A DNA stretch of 64,000 nucleotides from Phycisphaerales bacterium (GCA_035627955.1 DASPKU010000001.1:310001-374000); one strand, 5' to 3'. Shown: positions 6,579 to 15,444, numbered from the stretch's first letter. Numbers and translations are program-made. The notes: a model not told the origin generated them from the letters alone.

Positions 6579-8900
6579 ATGACGGCACTGATGGCTTCCC
6601 CAGCACTGACCACGGACGACATGCCAAAGAGCACGACAGCGAACCGGACGGTGGAGCGGGCCGGCAAGGCCGCGGACTCCGCCAGAGAGCCCAAGCAGAA
6701 GGTGACGGCCGAGACCATGGCGGCCCGCCAGCGCGACATCAGCGTGAGCGAGTTCTTCGCCAAGAACCGCCACCTGCTGGGCTTTGACAACCCCCGCAAG
6801 GCCCTGCTGACCACGGTCAAGGAGGCCGTGGACAACTCGCTGGACGCCTGCGAGGAGGCGGGCATCCTGCCCGACATCACCGTGGTGATCGAGGACCTCC
6901 AGCCCGACCGCGGGCGCGAGGTGAAGAGCTCACGCTACCGCATCACCATCGTCGACAACGGCCCGGGCATCGTGCGGCACCAGGTCGAGCACATCTTCGG
7001 GCGGCTGCTCTACGGCTCCAAGTTCCACCGCCTCAAGATGAGCCGCGGGCAGCAGGGCATCGGCATTTCGGCCGCGGGCATGTACGGGCTGATCACCACC
7101 GGCAAGCCGATGCTGATCCAGACCCGCCCCAAGGCCAGCAAGCCGGCCCACCACATCGAGCTGGCGATCAACACCAAGACGAACCGTGCCGAGGTCACGC
7201 TCGACGAGGAGACGGAGGACTTCCCGCTGCAGCGGATCCGCGTGCTGACGCCCTCGACGCGCGAGCTCTCCGAGAAGAACGAGTTCCTCTCGCAGCGCGA
7301 CTTCCCCACCGGCACCAGCGTCACCATCGAGCTGGAGGGCAAGTACCAGCGCGGGCGCGGCAGCGTGGACGAGTTCCTCGAGCTCACCGCCATCGCCAAC
7401 CCCCACGCCAAGTTCACCTTCGTCCGCCCCACGCGCGAGAGCGCGGAGGAGGAAGAGCCGACGCTGCTGCGCGGCAAGAAGGCGGCGGAGGCGCTGAGAG
7501 CCGCAGCGGAGGCTGAGAAGAACGCCGCGGCCGCAGCGGCGACCAGTGCCGGAGGCAGCGAGCCCGCCAAGCCCAAGATCACCGAGGACTACGGCGACCT
7601 CGTCGTGTTCCCGCGGGCGGTGAACGAGCTGCCGCCGGAGACCAAGGAGATCCAGCCGCACCCCAAGGGCGTGGAGCTGGGCACGCTGCTGCAGATGCTC
7701 AAGGACTATGAGCAGGCCGAGAAGGGGGGCACGCTCTACAACTTCCTGCAGGAGAAGTTCTGCCGCGTCTCGCCCTCGACCGCCGGCGAGCTCTGCACCG
7801 CCGCGGGCAAGAAGGTGACTAGCCGCACCAAGGTGGCCGACATCGAGCCCGAGAACGCCGAGGCCCTGTACAAGGGCTTCCAGGAGGTGAAACTCCTGCC
7901 CCCGCCCACCGACTGCCTGGCCCCGATCGGCGTGCGGCAGCTGCTCGCGGGCATGCTCAAGGGCGTGCGGGCCGAGTTCTACGCGGCCTCCTCGCGCGAG
8001 GCCGCGATCTACCGCGGGCGGCCGTTCCTCATCGAGGCCGCGATCGCCTTCGGCGGCGAGCTGCCCGCGGACGACTCCGCCCGCGTCATCCGCTTCGCCA
8101 ACCGCGTGCCGCTGCTGTTCCAGCAGTCCGCGTGCTCGTCGTTCAAGGCCGTGACCGAGACGAGCTGGAAGAACTACAACCTGCAGCAGCCCCGCGGCAG
8201 CCTGCCCGTGGGCCCGCTGGTGATCATGATCCACATGGCCAGCGTGTGGGTGCCCTTCACCAGCGAGAGCAAGGAAGCGATCGCGGACTACGACGAGATC
8301 CGCAAGGAGATGAAGCTGGCGCTGATGGAGTGCGGCCGCAAGCTGGGCACGTACCTCCGGAAGCGTCAGGCCATGCGCCGCCAGAGCGAGCGGCGCGACG
8401 TGTTCGAGCGGTACATCGGCGAGATCTCGCAGGCCGTGCAGGCGATCAACGGCACCGACGCCAAGAAGCTGTACGAGGCCCTGCTGGCGCAAGCCAAGAA
8501 GCACACCGCTATCGCCGACATGCAGCTGGACGAGGACGGCAGGGCAATCAAGGAAGACCCTGCTGACCAGGACGGCGTGATCATCGTCGAGGACGTCGCG
8601 GCGGGGGGCCCTGCGACTGCACGGGCCGACGAGCCGCCCACGGGCAAGCTGTCAAAGGCCGAGGCCGCGGCCCTCAAGGTCGCCTCGCTCGCCAAGGGTG
8701 ATGATGAGGACCAGCCGAAACTGATGGACGTCGCCGAGCCCAAGCGGCTGGACCGCAAGGGCAAGGCTCCCGAGAAACCAGCCCGTAAGACGAAGCACGA
8801 GGGGAAGGGCGCGCCCAAGCAGCCGGAAGGTAAGGCCGCAAAGCCTAAAATGCGGCTGGTGAACGGGAAGCTGATACCTGCGGACGAACGGCTCTTCTGA
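6579..8900 (+). CDS. top6B: DNA topoisomerase VI subunit B
   Basis: This is the ATP-binding subunit of the type IIB topoisomerase. It binds ATP through a Bergerat (GHKL) fold and drives strand passage by the A2B2 enzyme. Seen in the sequence: N-box KEAVDNSLDACEEA (about residues 81-94), DNGPGI (126-131), YGSKFH and SRGQQGIG (155-162), then TGTSVTIELEG. A region near 400-480 should be the H2TH domain, followed by the transducer domain with VPLLFQQSACS. At 773 residues it is longer than most archaeal B subunits (about 530-650), owing to an Ala/Glu-rich insert near 300-330 and a Lys/Pro-rich tail of roughly 120 residues. I start at ATG 6579, which has GGGAGG upstream; a TTG at 6495 would add 28 residues. 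Its stop TGA shares a base with the next ATG. Confidence 0.93.
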   Translation: MTALMASPALTTDDMPKSTTANRTVERAGKAADSAREPKQKVTAETMAARQRDISVSEFFAKNRHLLGFDNPRKALLTTVKEAVDNSLDACEEAGILPDITVVIEDLQPDRGREVKSSRYRITIVDNGPGIVRHQVEHIFGRLLYGSKFHRLKMSRGQQGIGISAAGMYGLITTGKPMLIQTRPKASKPAHHIELAINTKTNRAEVTLDEETEDFPLQRIRVLTPSTRELSEKNEFLSQRDFPTGTSVTIELEGKYQRGRGSVDEFLELTAIANPHAKFTFVRPTRESAEEEEPTLLRGKKAAEALRAAAEAEKNAAAAAATSAGGSEPAKPKITEDYGDLVVFPRAVNELPPETKEIQPHPKGVELGTLLQMLKDYEQAEKGGTLYNFLQEKFCRVSPSTAGELCTAAGKKVTSRTKVADIEPENAEALYKGFQEVKLLPPPTDCLAPIGVRQLLAGMLKGVRAEFYAASSREAAIYRGRPFLIEAAIAFGGELPADDSARVIRFANRVPLLFQQSACSSFKAVTETSWKNYNLQQPRGSLPVGPLVIMIHMASVWVPFTSESKEAIADYDEIRKEMKLALMECGRKLGTYLRKRQAMRRQSERRDVFERYIGEISQAVQAINGTDAKKLYEALLAQAKKHTAIADMQLDEDGRAIKEDPADQDGVIIVEDVAAGGPATARADEPPTGKLSKAEAAALKVASLAKGDDEDQPKLMDVAEPKRLDRKGKAPEKPARKTKHEGKGAPKQPEGKAAKPKMRLVNGKLIPADERLF

Positions 8901-9202
8901 TGCAGTTGCACGGGATCAACTTCGACAATGACGCAATCGCCGCCTTCTGTCGGCGGCATGACGTACTGCGCTTCAGCTTGTTCGGGTCCATTGTTACTGA
9001 CAAGTTCGGTTCAGGGAGCGACATCGATGTGCTAGTCGAGTTCCCGCCTCGCGGCGGCCCCGGGCTCTTGGGGTTCGCCGCGATGGAGATCGAGCTCTCC
9101 ACGCTTTTCGGCCGGGAAGTTCACCTTCACACACCGGCGATGCTCGGGCCTCTTTATCGGCTCGAAGTGGAACCGAAAGCGATGGTTCAGTATGCCGCGT
9201 AA
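8900..9202 (+). CDS. MNT-type minimal nucleotidyltransferase (antitoxin-like)
   Basis: A 100-residue polymerase-beta-like nucleotidyltransferase. The GS...SDIDVLVEF motif (GSIVTDKFGSGSDIDVL, about residues 30-46) supplies two metal-binding aspartates. The usual third acidic position, normally VDL, reads VHL in GREVHLHTP, which is unusual. In MntA/HepT (type VII) modules such an enzyme silences its HEPN partner by AMPylating a tyrosine. The gene starts on the last base of the top6B stop (TGATG) and overlaps the following HEPN gene by 11 bases, so the pair is embedded in the topoisomerase operon with coupled translation. The antitoxin role is inferred from family and pairing. Confidence 0.85.
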   Translation: MQLHGINFDNDAIAAFCRRHDVLRFSLFGSIVTDKFGSGSDIDVLVEFPPRGGPGLLGFAAMEIELSTLFGREVHLHTPAMLGPLYRLEVEPKAMVQYAA

Positions 9203-9584
9203 GGACCGTGCCCCAACCGGTCCGACCGATCGCGCGAGGATGCAGCACATGCTGCAGTCCACGATTGATATCGCCGAGTACTTGAACGGCCGTACGCGGG
9301 ACGATCTCGAATCCGATTCGATGTTCCGGCGCGCGGTGATAAACGCGTTGCACGAGATCGGCGAGGCCGCCGTCCGGATGTCGGATGAGGGACGACAGCA
9401 ACTTCCCGGAATCCCGTGGGAGCTGGTCTTTAGAATGAGGAACGTGCTGGTGCACGTGTACTGGGGTATCGACTTCGACCGCGTCTGGAAAGCCGCGATT
9501 GAGGATGCGCCGGTGCTCAGGGCCGCCATCGAGAGCTTCATTAGAAGCACCGGAGAGGATCAGATACCAGGGGGATCTCAATGA
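9192..9584 (+). CDS. HEPN (HepT/DUF86-like) ribonuclease-type toxin
   Basis: A 130-residue helical protein of the HepT/DUF86 family. The catalytic signature RX4HxY is intact: RNVLVHVYWG near residues 80-89, in which the tyrosine is the residue AMPylated by the partner in studied type VII systems. Upstream helices include AVINALHEIGEAAVRMS. HEPN proteins of this kind act as RNases or tRNA-targeting toxins. The start ATG lies inside the 3' end of the nucleotidyltransferase gene (11-base overlap), and its stop overlaps the next ATG by four bases (ATGA). Intact motifs suggest a working toxin, which makes its position between topoisomerase genes notable. Confidence 0.87.
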   Translation: MPRKDRAPTGPTDRARMQHMLQSTIDIAEYLNGRTRDDLESDSMFRRAVINALHEIGEAAVRMSDEGRQQLPGIPWELVFRMRNVLVHVYWGIDFDRVWKAAIEDAPVLRAAIESFIRSTGEDQIPGGSQ

Positions 9585-10213
9585 CCACCGCCACCACACC
9601 GTCCACCGGCCGCAAACTCGCCTTCAACATCCAGCCCGGCGAGTCCTACACCATCCGCCGCAAGGTCTTCAAGATCTTCGGCGCCGCCTTCCACATCTAC
9701 GACCCCAGTGGCAACCTCGCGGGGTACTGCAAGCAGAAGGCCTTCAAGATCAAGGAGGACATCCGGATCTACACCGACGAGTCCATGCAGCAGGAGCTCG
9801 TCTCGATCCGCGCCCGCCACGTGCTGGACTTCAGCACCACCTACGACGTCACGCTGCCCGACGGCTTCGCGATGGGCTCGCTGCGGCGCAAGGGGCTGTC
9901 GTCGACGTTCCTCCGCGACGAGTGGCTGATGTTCGACGACAAGAACCGCCAGGTCGCGGTGGTGAAGGAGGACAACGCCTTCGCCGCGTTCTGCCGCCGC
10001 TACCTCGACTTCGTCGCGTTCTTCTTCCCGCAGAAGTTCACGCTCACCAAGACCGACGGCACCCCGATCGCCAAGTTCCGCCAGCACTTCAACCCGCTGG
10101 TGTTCCGCATGAGCGTGGCCGTGCTGGCGGATGACCCCGAGATCAACGACCTGGTGATCCTCGCCACCGGCTGCCTGCTCACCGCGATCGAGGGCCGGCA
10201 ATCCGGCGGCTGA
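9581..10213 (+). CDS. LURP-one-related / tubby-like C-terminal family protein
   Basis: A 210-residue soluble protein resembling the LURP-one-related (LOR) family, which has a tubby/phospholipid-scramblase-like beta barrel around one helix. The recognisable parts are YTIRRKVFKIFGAAFHIYD, GNLAGYCKQKAFKIKEDIRIYTDE and the later DKNRQVAVVKED and KFTLTKTDGTPIAKFRQHF strands. LOR proteins are poorly understood; some bind membranes or nucleotides, but no biochemical role is assured. It overlaps the HEPN stop by four bases and is 48 bases before top6A, so it is translated as part of the topoisomerase operon. The family call is from pattern memory and is moderately secure. Confidence 0.65.
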   Translation: MTTATTPSTGRKLAFNIQPGESYTIRRKVFKIFGAAFHIYDPSGNLAGYCKQKAFKIKEDIRIYTDESMQQELVSIRARHVLDFSTTYDVTLPDGFAMGSLRRKGLSSTFLRDEWLMFDDKNRQVAVVKEDNAFAAFCRRYLDFVAFFFPQKFTLTKTDGTPIAKFRQHFNPLVFRMSVAVLADDPEINDLVILATGCLLTAIEGRQSGG

Positions 10214-10261
10214 TCCACAACGAACCCAACAGACCACACGATTACGGCGACGGAGTGCCCG

Positions 10262-11407
10262 ATGGCGAAGAAGAGTTCAGGGAAGCCCGAGACCAGCGCG
10301 AACAAGCGGCTCAAGGAGCGCGACGCGCGCACCCAGCAGAAGATCGTCGGCCTCGCCGACGAACTGGCCAAGCGCACCTTCTCGGGCAAGGAGCCCAAGA
10401 TCGAGATCCCGCTGCGCACCAAGTCCAACACCATCTGGAACAAGAAGAAGGGCATCCTCCAGATGGGCGACGCCGCGGCCGAGCGCGAGCTGTTCAGCCT
10501 CAACCAGGCCAAGCAGTTCATGCAGACGATGCTGCACGCCAGCACCATCAAGGACCTGATCGCCGCGGGCAAGACCTCCAGCCTCCGTGGTGTGTTCTAC
10601 AAGGCCAAGCACACCGTCGCGGGCACGAAGGAGAACACCTTTGACACCCAGGACGAGAGCGACCCCATCCTCGAGGACCTGGAGGTCTCGTTGGGCGCGC
10701 TCCGCGAAGAGCTCCACATCTTCGCCGACAACCGCGGCAGCATGGTGGGCAACATCACCATCATCGACAAGGGCGACGCGATCGACTGCCGCCGCATGGG
10801 CAGCGGCGGCTACGCCATCCCGAGCATCGTCGAGCCCGACGTCATCGAGTTCGGCAAGTGCGAGGCCAAGTTCGTCCTCCACGTCGAGAAGGGCACGGTC
10901 TGGAACCGATTCAACGAGGACCGCTTCTGGGAGGAGCACAACTGCATCCTCACCCACGGCGGCGGACAGCCGCCGCGCGGCTGCCGGCGGCTCCTCCAGC
11001 GCTTCAACCAGGAGCTCAAGCTCCCCATCATCTGCCTGCTCGACTGCGACCCCTGGGGGCACTACATCTACTCGGTGATCAAGCAGGGCTCGATTTCGCT
11101 CGCCTTCGAATCATCGCGCCTGGCGATCCCCGAGGCCAAGTTCCTGGGCATCCGCGCCAAGGACTACGTGCAGTGCGACCTCACCGAGGCGGTCAAGATC
11201 GACCTCAGCGACAACGACATCAAGCGGGCGAAGGAGATCGCCGCGTACCCGTGGTTCGCCGAGAACAAGCAGTGGCAGAAGGAAATCCAGAAGATGCTCG
11301 ACAACGGCTTCAAGATGGAAGTCGAGTCGCTCATCAACAAGGACATCAGCTACGTCACCGAGACGTACGTTCCCGAGCGGCTGAAGGCCAAAGACTGGCT
11401 GGATTGA
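10262..11407 (+). CDS. top6A: DNA topoisomerase VI subunit A (Spo11-like)
   Basis: This is the DNA-cleaving subunit of topoisomerase VI, 381 residues, close to the usual length. The winged-helix (5Y-CAP) domain contains the likely catalytic tyrosine Y113 in SSLRGVFYKAK. The Toprim domain has its acidic residue E209 in VEKGTVWNRF and the DxD pair D261/D263 in LLDCDPWGHYIY. Together with top6B it should form a heterotetramer that relaxes and decatenates DNA with two-base overhang breaks. The ATG has GGAG seven bases upstream. The stop codon is followed within ten bases by a hairpin of the family described in the findings (11418-11439). Confidence 0.93.
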   Translation: MAKKSSGKPETSANKRLKERDARTQQKIVGLADELAKRTFSGKEPKIEIPLRTKSNTIWNKKKGILQMGDAAAERELFSLNQAKQFMQTMLHASTIKDLIAAGKTSSLRGVFYKAKHTVAGTKENTFDTQDESDPILEDLEVSLGALREELHIFADNRGSMVGNITIIDKGDAIDCRRMGSGGYAIPSIVEPDVIEFGKCEAKFVLHVEKGTVWNRFNEDRFWEEHNCILTHGGGQPPRGCRRLLQRFNQELKLPIICLLDCDPWGHYIYSVIKQGSISLAFESSRLAIPEAKFLGIRAKDYVQCDLTEAVKIDLSDNDIKRAKEIAAYPWFAENKQWQKEIQKMLDNGFKMEVESLINKDISYVTETYVPERLKAKDWLD

Positions 11408-11417
11408 TCGCATGTGC

Positions 11418-11439
11418 CACGACCGCTCTGACGGTCGTG
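11418..11439 (+). terminator. 3'-end hairpin (TGCCA family), copy 1
   Basis: CACGACCG, loop CTCTGA, CGGTCGTG: an 8-bp stem preceded by GTGC, ten bases after the top6A stop. There is no T tract. Three related hairpins follow other genes (16628, 18026, 19494). It could be a terminator or an RNA 3'-end stabiliser. Confidence 0.45.
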
Positions 11440-11491
11440 CTCTTGCATCATGGTGGCGCCCGAGACCGCGACGTTCTGATACCCTCGCCCC

Positions 11492-12922
11492 GTGCCCCTC
11501 ACGCCCCTGCTGAACGAGGTCGAGGTCCCGCAGGACTTCCGCTCCGAGTACGAGTCGGAGAGCCTGTCCCACTTCCGCAGCCGCTACATGATCCTCGCCG
11601 GGGTCGTCGCGGCAATGCTCTTCGCCATCGGCGTGCTCCAGCTGCACTTCAGCGCGGAGCTTGCAAGCCTGAGCCGCCCCGGGAGGCTGGGCGGACTCGC
11701 CGCTGCATTCGCCGGCTGCGGGGGCGTGCTGGTGCGCCTGCTCCAGGTTGCGTGGGCAAAGCGCCCGTTCACCCGAGAGCAGCTGCTCAACCGGGTTCGG
11801 CGCCTGATCATCGCCTTCACACTGCTGCAGATCCCCGCCGCCTTCGCCTTGTCCGCACTCATCAACCGGGCCATCGAGGAGAACGGCGGCACCTTCCATC
11901 TGGGTTTCGGGATCCCGCCGCTCCTCGCGAGCCTGCTGGTCCACTTCGTCGCGGCCCTTTTGATCCCGTGGACGGTGCGCGAGGCGATCCGCCCCATCCT
12001 GCCCTTTGTGCTCGTGTTCACGTTTATTTCCGTGCTGGCGCTTGTCACCGGCGATTCGGATCTTGCCGCCTTCCTCCTGCACATGCTCGTGACGGTGACC
12101 GTGGTGGTGCCCGGCCTCGTCATCTCCTGGTGGCGCAACAGCCGCTTCACCGAGGGCTTCATGAACCGGGCCGTCCGTGCCCGGTATGCCGAGCTCTCGG
12201 CCGAACTGTCCACCGCTCGCCGCATCCACGATCGTCTTTTCCCGCTGCCCATCCGCGACGGCAGTGTGCGCGTCGAGTTCGCCTACGAGCCCATGCGCCA
12301 GATCGGCGGCGACATCCTGTACGCACGGCGCAGCGACCGCGGCGTCATCGACCTCGTCGTCATTGACGTCACCGGCCACGGCATTGCCGCGGCCCTCGCC
12401 GTCAACCGCCTGCACGCCGAGCTCAGCCGCGTCTACGGCGTCAACCCCGCGGCCGCGCCCGAGCAGGTGATCGCCGCCCTCAACTCGTACGTTGGCCTCA
12501 CCATGGCCTCGGACCGCATCTTCGCGACCGCGCTCTGCGTCCGCGTGGACCCCGTTTGCGGCACGGTGACGTACTCCAACGCCGGCCACCCGCCGGGCAT
12601 GCTGTTCTCACGCCGCAGCGGCGCGGGCTGGCGCACGCTCGACGCAACCGCGACCATGCTCGGCGTGCTCGACGAGCCAGACTTCACGTCCGGCACGCAG
12701 TGCCTCCCGCTGCACGCGGGCGACGTGCTCTACTGCTACTCCGACGGCGCCATCGAGAGCCGCACGCCCGACGACCGCATGCTCGGTCTTGACGGCTTCC
12801 GCAGAATGCTGGAGAAAGTCCCGCCGCCCGAGAGCGTTGTCAGCGACGTGCGCACCTTCCGCGGCGGCCCACCCCAGGACGACACGCTGGTGGTCCGCGT
12901 CGAGCGCATCGACCAGGCTTAG
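11492..12922 (+). CDS. Membrane-anchored SpoIIE/RsbU-type PP2C phosphatase
   Basis: A 476-residue protein. Residues about 30-225 contain about six hydrophobic segments (for example MILAGVVAAMLFAIGVL and LLVHFVAALLIPW). A short helical linker, ELSTARRIHDRLFP, leads to the phosphatase domain. Its metal-binding motifs are visible: QIGGDILYA, VIDVTGHGIAAALA, and GDVLYCYSDGAIES. Such enzymes dephosphorylate anti-sigma-factor antagonists or other partner-switching proteins at the membrane; the substrate cannot be told here, as no kinase or STAS gene is nearby. The start is GTG 11492. It lies 84 bases after top6A with a hairpin between, so co-transcription is uncertain. Its stop overlaps by four bases that of the convergent gene at 12919. 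Confidence 0.85.
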   Translation: MPLTPLLNEVEVPQDFRSEYESESLSHFRSRYMILAGVVAAMLFAIGVLQLHFSAELASLSRPGRLGGLAAAFAGCGGVLVRLLQVAWAKRPFTREQLLNRVRRLIIAFTLLQIPAAFALSALINRAIEENGGTFHLGFGIPPLLASLLVHFVAALLIPWTVREAIRPILPFVLVFTFISVLALVTGDSDLAAFLLHMLVTVTVVVPGLVISWWRNSRFTEGFMNRAVRARYAELSAELSTARRIHDRLFPLPIRDGSVRVEFAYEPMRQIGGDILYARRSDRGVIDLVVIDVTGHGIAAALAVNRLHAELSRVYGVNPAAAPEQVIAALNSYVGLTMASDRIFATALCVRVDPVCGTVTYSNAGHPPGMLFSRRSGAGWRTLDATATMLGVLDEPDFTSGTQCLPLHAGDVLYCYSDGAIESRTPDDRMLGLDGFRRMLEKVPPPESVVSDVRTFRGGPPQDDTLVVRVERIDQA

Positions 12923-14124
12923 CGCTCGCCCTTTGCCTCTGGTTGCGACGGCTCCGCTTCCGCCGGTTTCATGAACCGCTTGATCATCGCCCCCGCCGCC
13001 TGGTCGCAAGCTTTCGACGCGCTATCCCCCGCGACGTTCGTCGCCACCAGCACCGCCATATCGAGCTCCGGAGCCGCCCACACCACGCAGAACCACATCG
13101 TGTTGCTGCCCGCGTGCGTGAGCACCGTGCCGTCGCCGCCGGGGCCCTTGCCCCACGGCCGCCTCACGATCCCCCACCCAAATCCATAGTCGTTGCCAGG
13201 CCCCTCGTACGCCCGGTGGATGCGGGCGAACGTCTCAGGCTTGAGCAGCCACGTGCCCGCGGGCCGGTCCGCGCGGTGACCCCCCGTGTGCTGGGCGATG
13301 TACCTACCCCAGTCCGCCAGTGACGCGTGCACGGTGCCCGCGGGACCCATGGCCGCGGGGTTGTCGGTGCGCGTCGGTGAGCCGTCGCGGCGGTGCCCCC
13401 AGGGCTGGTCCACCTCGCGCTTCCTGCCCGGCGGCCCGAACCCCGCGGTACGCACGCCAAGCGGCTCGAATACCCGCTCGCGCATGAGGTCCTCCCAAGC
13501 CTCGTCGCACACCTTCTCCGCCATGGCGCCCGCGAGCACGTAACCGGCATTGGAGTAAAGGTACTTGGTCCCCGGCTCGTGCAGCGGCTCCTTCGCGAGC
13601 ACCTCGCGTACCGCGGTCTGACGCTGCGCCCGCACGCCCTCCGCCGCGAGCCACTCGCCCGGGCGCGGCAGGTTCGCGACCACGCCCGCCCGGTGCGCCA
13701 GCAGTTGCTCCAGCGTCACACTCTTCCACCGCTCGTGCTTCTCAACGTCGGGAAAGACCTCGCCAAGGGTGGAATCCCACCGCAGCTTCCCTTCCTCCAC
13801 CAGCACAGCGCACAGCGTCGCCGTCATCGACTTCGTGCACGACCCCAGGTGCCACCGGTCGTCCATCGTCGCCTTCGTCTCGTCACCGGCCTTTCGCACG
13901 CCCGTCACGCCCTGCGCGAGCACCTCCCGCCCGCGGGTGACGACCACCGCCAGCGCCGGCAGCTCGCCCGTTTCCCGCAACGGTTCGAGCACCTCCGACA
14001 CATCGACGGGCGCCTCCAGGGCAACTTGCGCGGCCTTTCCGTCGGCCGCCGGAGCCCGCACCTGCGCATACCCCGGCACGCCCGCCGCAAGCACCGCCGC
14101 CACCCCCACAACACATACCCGCAT
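12919..14124 (-). CDS. Secreted serine hydrolase, beta-lactamase class C-like
   Basis: A 401-residue protein with a signal peptide (MRVCVVGVAAVLAAGVPGYA). The serine beta-lactamase/DD-peptidase-like fold is shown by the SxxK motif S95-C-T-K98 in GSCTKSM, by YSNAGY (the YxN motif, near 199) and by HAGSN towards the C-terminus in place of KTG. This family includes esterases and D-aminopeptidases as well as lactamases, so the substrate is open. The protein would act in the periplasm. It is convergent with the phosphatase gene and lies immediately downstream of the frameshifted S41 protease gene (four bases apart), suggesting a two-gene exported-hydrolase unit. Confidence 0.82.
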   Translation of the reverse strand: MRVCVVGVAAVLAAGVPGYAQVRAPAADGKAAQVALEAPVDVSEVLEPLRETGELPALAVVVTRGREVLAQGVTGVRKAGDETKATMDDRWHLGSCTKSMTATLCAVLVEEGKLRWDSTLGEVFPDVEKHERWKSVTLEQLLAHRAGVVANLPRPGEWLAAEGVRAQRQTAVREVLAKEPLHEPGTKYLYSNAGYVLAGAMAEKVCDEAWEDLMRERVFEPLGVRTAGFGPPGRKREVDQPWGHRRDGSPTRTDNPAAMGPAGTVHASLADWGRYIAQHTGGHRADRPAGTWLLKPETFARIHRAYEGPGNDYGFGWGIVRRPWGKGPGGDGTVLTHAGSNTMWFCVVWAAPELDMAVLVATNVAGDSASKACDQAAGAMIKRFMKPAEAEPSQPEAKGER

Positions 14125-14128
14125 GCCG

Positions 14129-15444
14129 CTACTCCTTCTGCTTTGTTGTCAGGTGCTCCAGCGCCGCGCGTATCTGCGGGTCCTTCCCGGTCGCGTACGG
14201 AAGGTCCCGCGCCACCGCAATATCCGGCTCCACGCCCACGCCCTCGAGCCGGTCGCCGTCCACGTGCACATCGGCTACCGCCACGTACAGCACGCTCCCA
14301 TCGGCCAGCGGCCGCAGCGTCCCCGCCAGCACAGCCCCCGCGGTCCGCTCGCCAACCAGCGTACCCACCTTCGACTTCTTGAACCCGTACGCCAGGATCT
14401 CCTTGCCGCTCCGCGAGCCGCCGTCGATCAGCATCACCACCGGGTTCGTTCGGGGATTCCACGCCTGCCGCTGCTCGTGCGACTCGCCCTCGCGGCTGGT
14501 CATCACCATCCGCGGCACGGTGCTGTTGAATACCTCCAGGTACCGCGGCATCGCCCCGCCCCACCCCGCGCGCAGGTCCAGGATCAGCGGCAACCCATGG
14601 TGCTCGGTCCGCGCCAGGGCGAAGTGCGTTTCCATCACATCCCGCAGCGCATCCTGGTACGCCGGGCTCGCGTACGACCGGATCCGCACGTACGCCACCT
14701 TCCGCCGTTGTGCTCGATCAGCGACGCGCTGTCGCGGATGGACTCCGTGAACATCGCCTTCGGGCGGATCCTTTTCGGCGTGACAGTTACCTCGCGCGGC
14801 TCCTCGCCCTCGCGCCGGCGGATCGTGACCGTCACCTCCTCGCCCTCGCGTTCGCGGAAGGGCTCGATGTCCCCCCACGCCCCGCCGTCCACACCCAGCA
14901 GCTCGTCGCCCGCGAGGATTCCCGCCTTCTCGGCCGGCCCGCCGTCGTACACATCGAACGCGAACACCTTCCCACCGATGGTCTTCGTAGCCAGCCCGAT
15001 GCCCACGTACTCCACCCGCCCCGGCTTGATCTTCGACCCCGGCCGACGCGGCACGCCATCGGGGAAGAACACATCGAGAATCTCGTAGTACTCACGCTGC
15101 CCCGGGTGGTAGTGGGCCGTGTGCGAGGCCTTCAGCCGCGCCAGTGCGTCGTTAATCACCACTGACAACTCGGCCGCGCTCTCGGCCCGCCGGGCCCGTG
15201 GCAGCAGCTCATCCTTCACCCCCTCCCAGTCCACGCCGTGCATCTTGGGGTCGTAGAACGCCGTGCGCGTCACCCGCCACGCCTCCAGGAACACCGCCTC
15301 GGTCGTCGCCTCCTCGGGCGCAGGCTCGGCATCGATGGGCCGCGGCGGCTCATCCGGAACATCCGATCCCTGGGCAAAGACCGGGGCGGTGAATGCCGGG
15401 GCCGTCCCCACCAGCAGCGCCAACAGCCAGACGAGCCTCCGCAT
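14129..15444 (-). pseudogene. S41 family protease, interrupted by a frameshift
   Basis: Two overlapping frames together give one S41 protease. The first (from ATG 15444, after a 16-residue longer alternative) has a signal peptide (MRRLVWLLALLVGTAPAFTA), an N-terminal helical part with AFYDPKMHGVDWEGVK and a PDZ-like domain near GGPAEKAGILAGDELLGVDG. It is coherent until SLIEHNGG near 14703 and then turns to junk. The protease part continues in the -1 frame from RKVAYVRIRSY, with LDLRAGWGG and the nucleophile region IDGGSRSGKEILAY. A one-base loss in the AACGGCGGAAGG region explains it. There is no classical slippery heptamer, so this is either a sequencing error or a real inactivating mutation. 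The catalytic motifs themselves look intact. Confidence 0.8.

Noticed and set aside
14695-14712. Programmed -1 frameshift in the S41 protease gene
   Set aside because: No X XXY YYZ slippery heptamer or obvious downstream stimulator is present.
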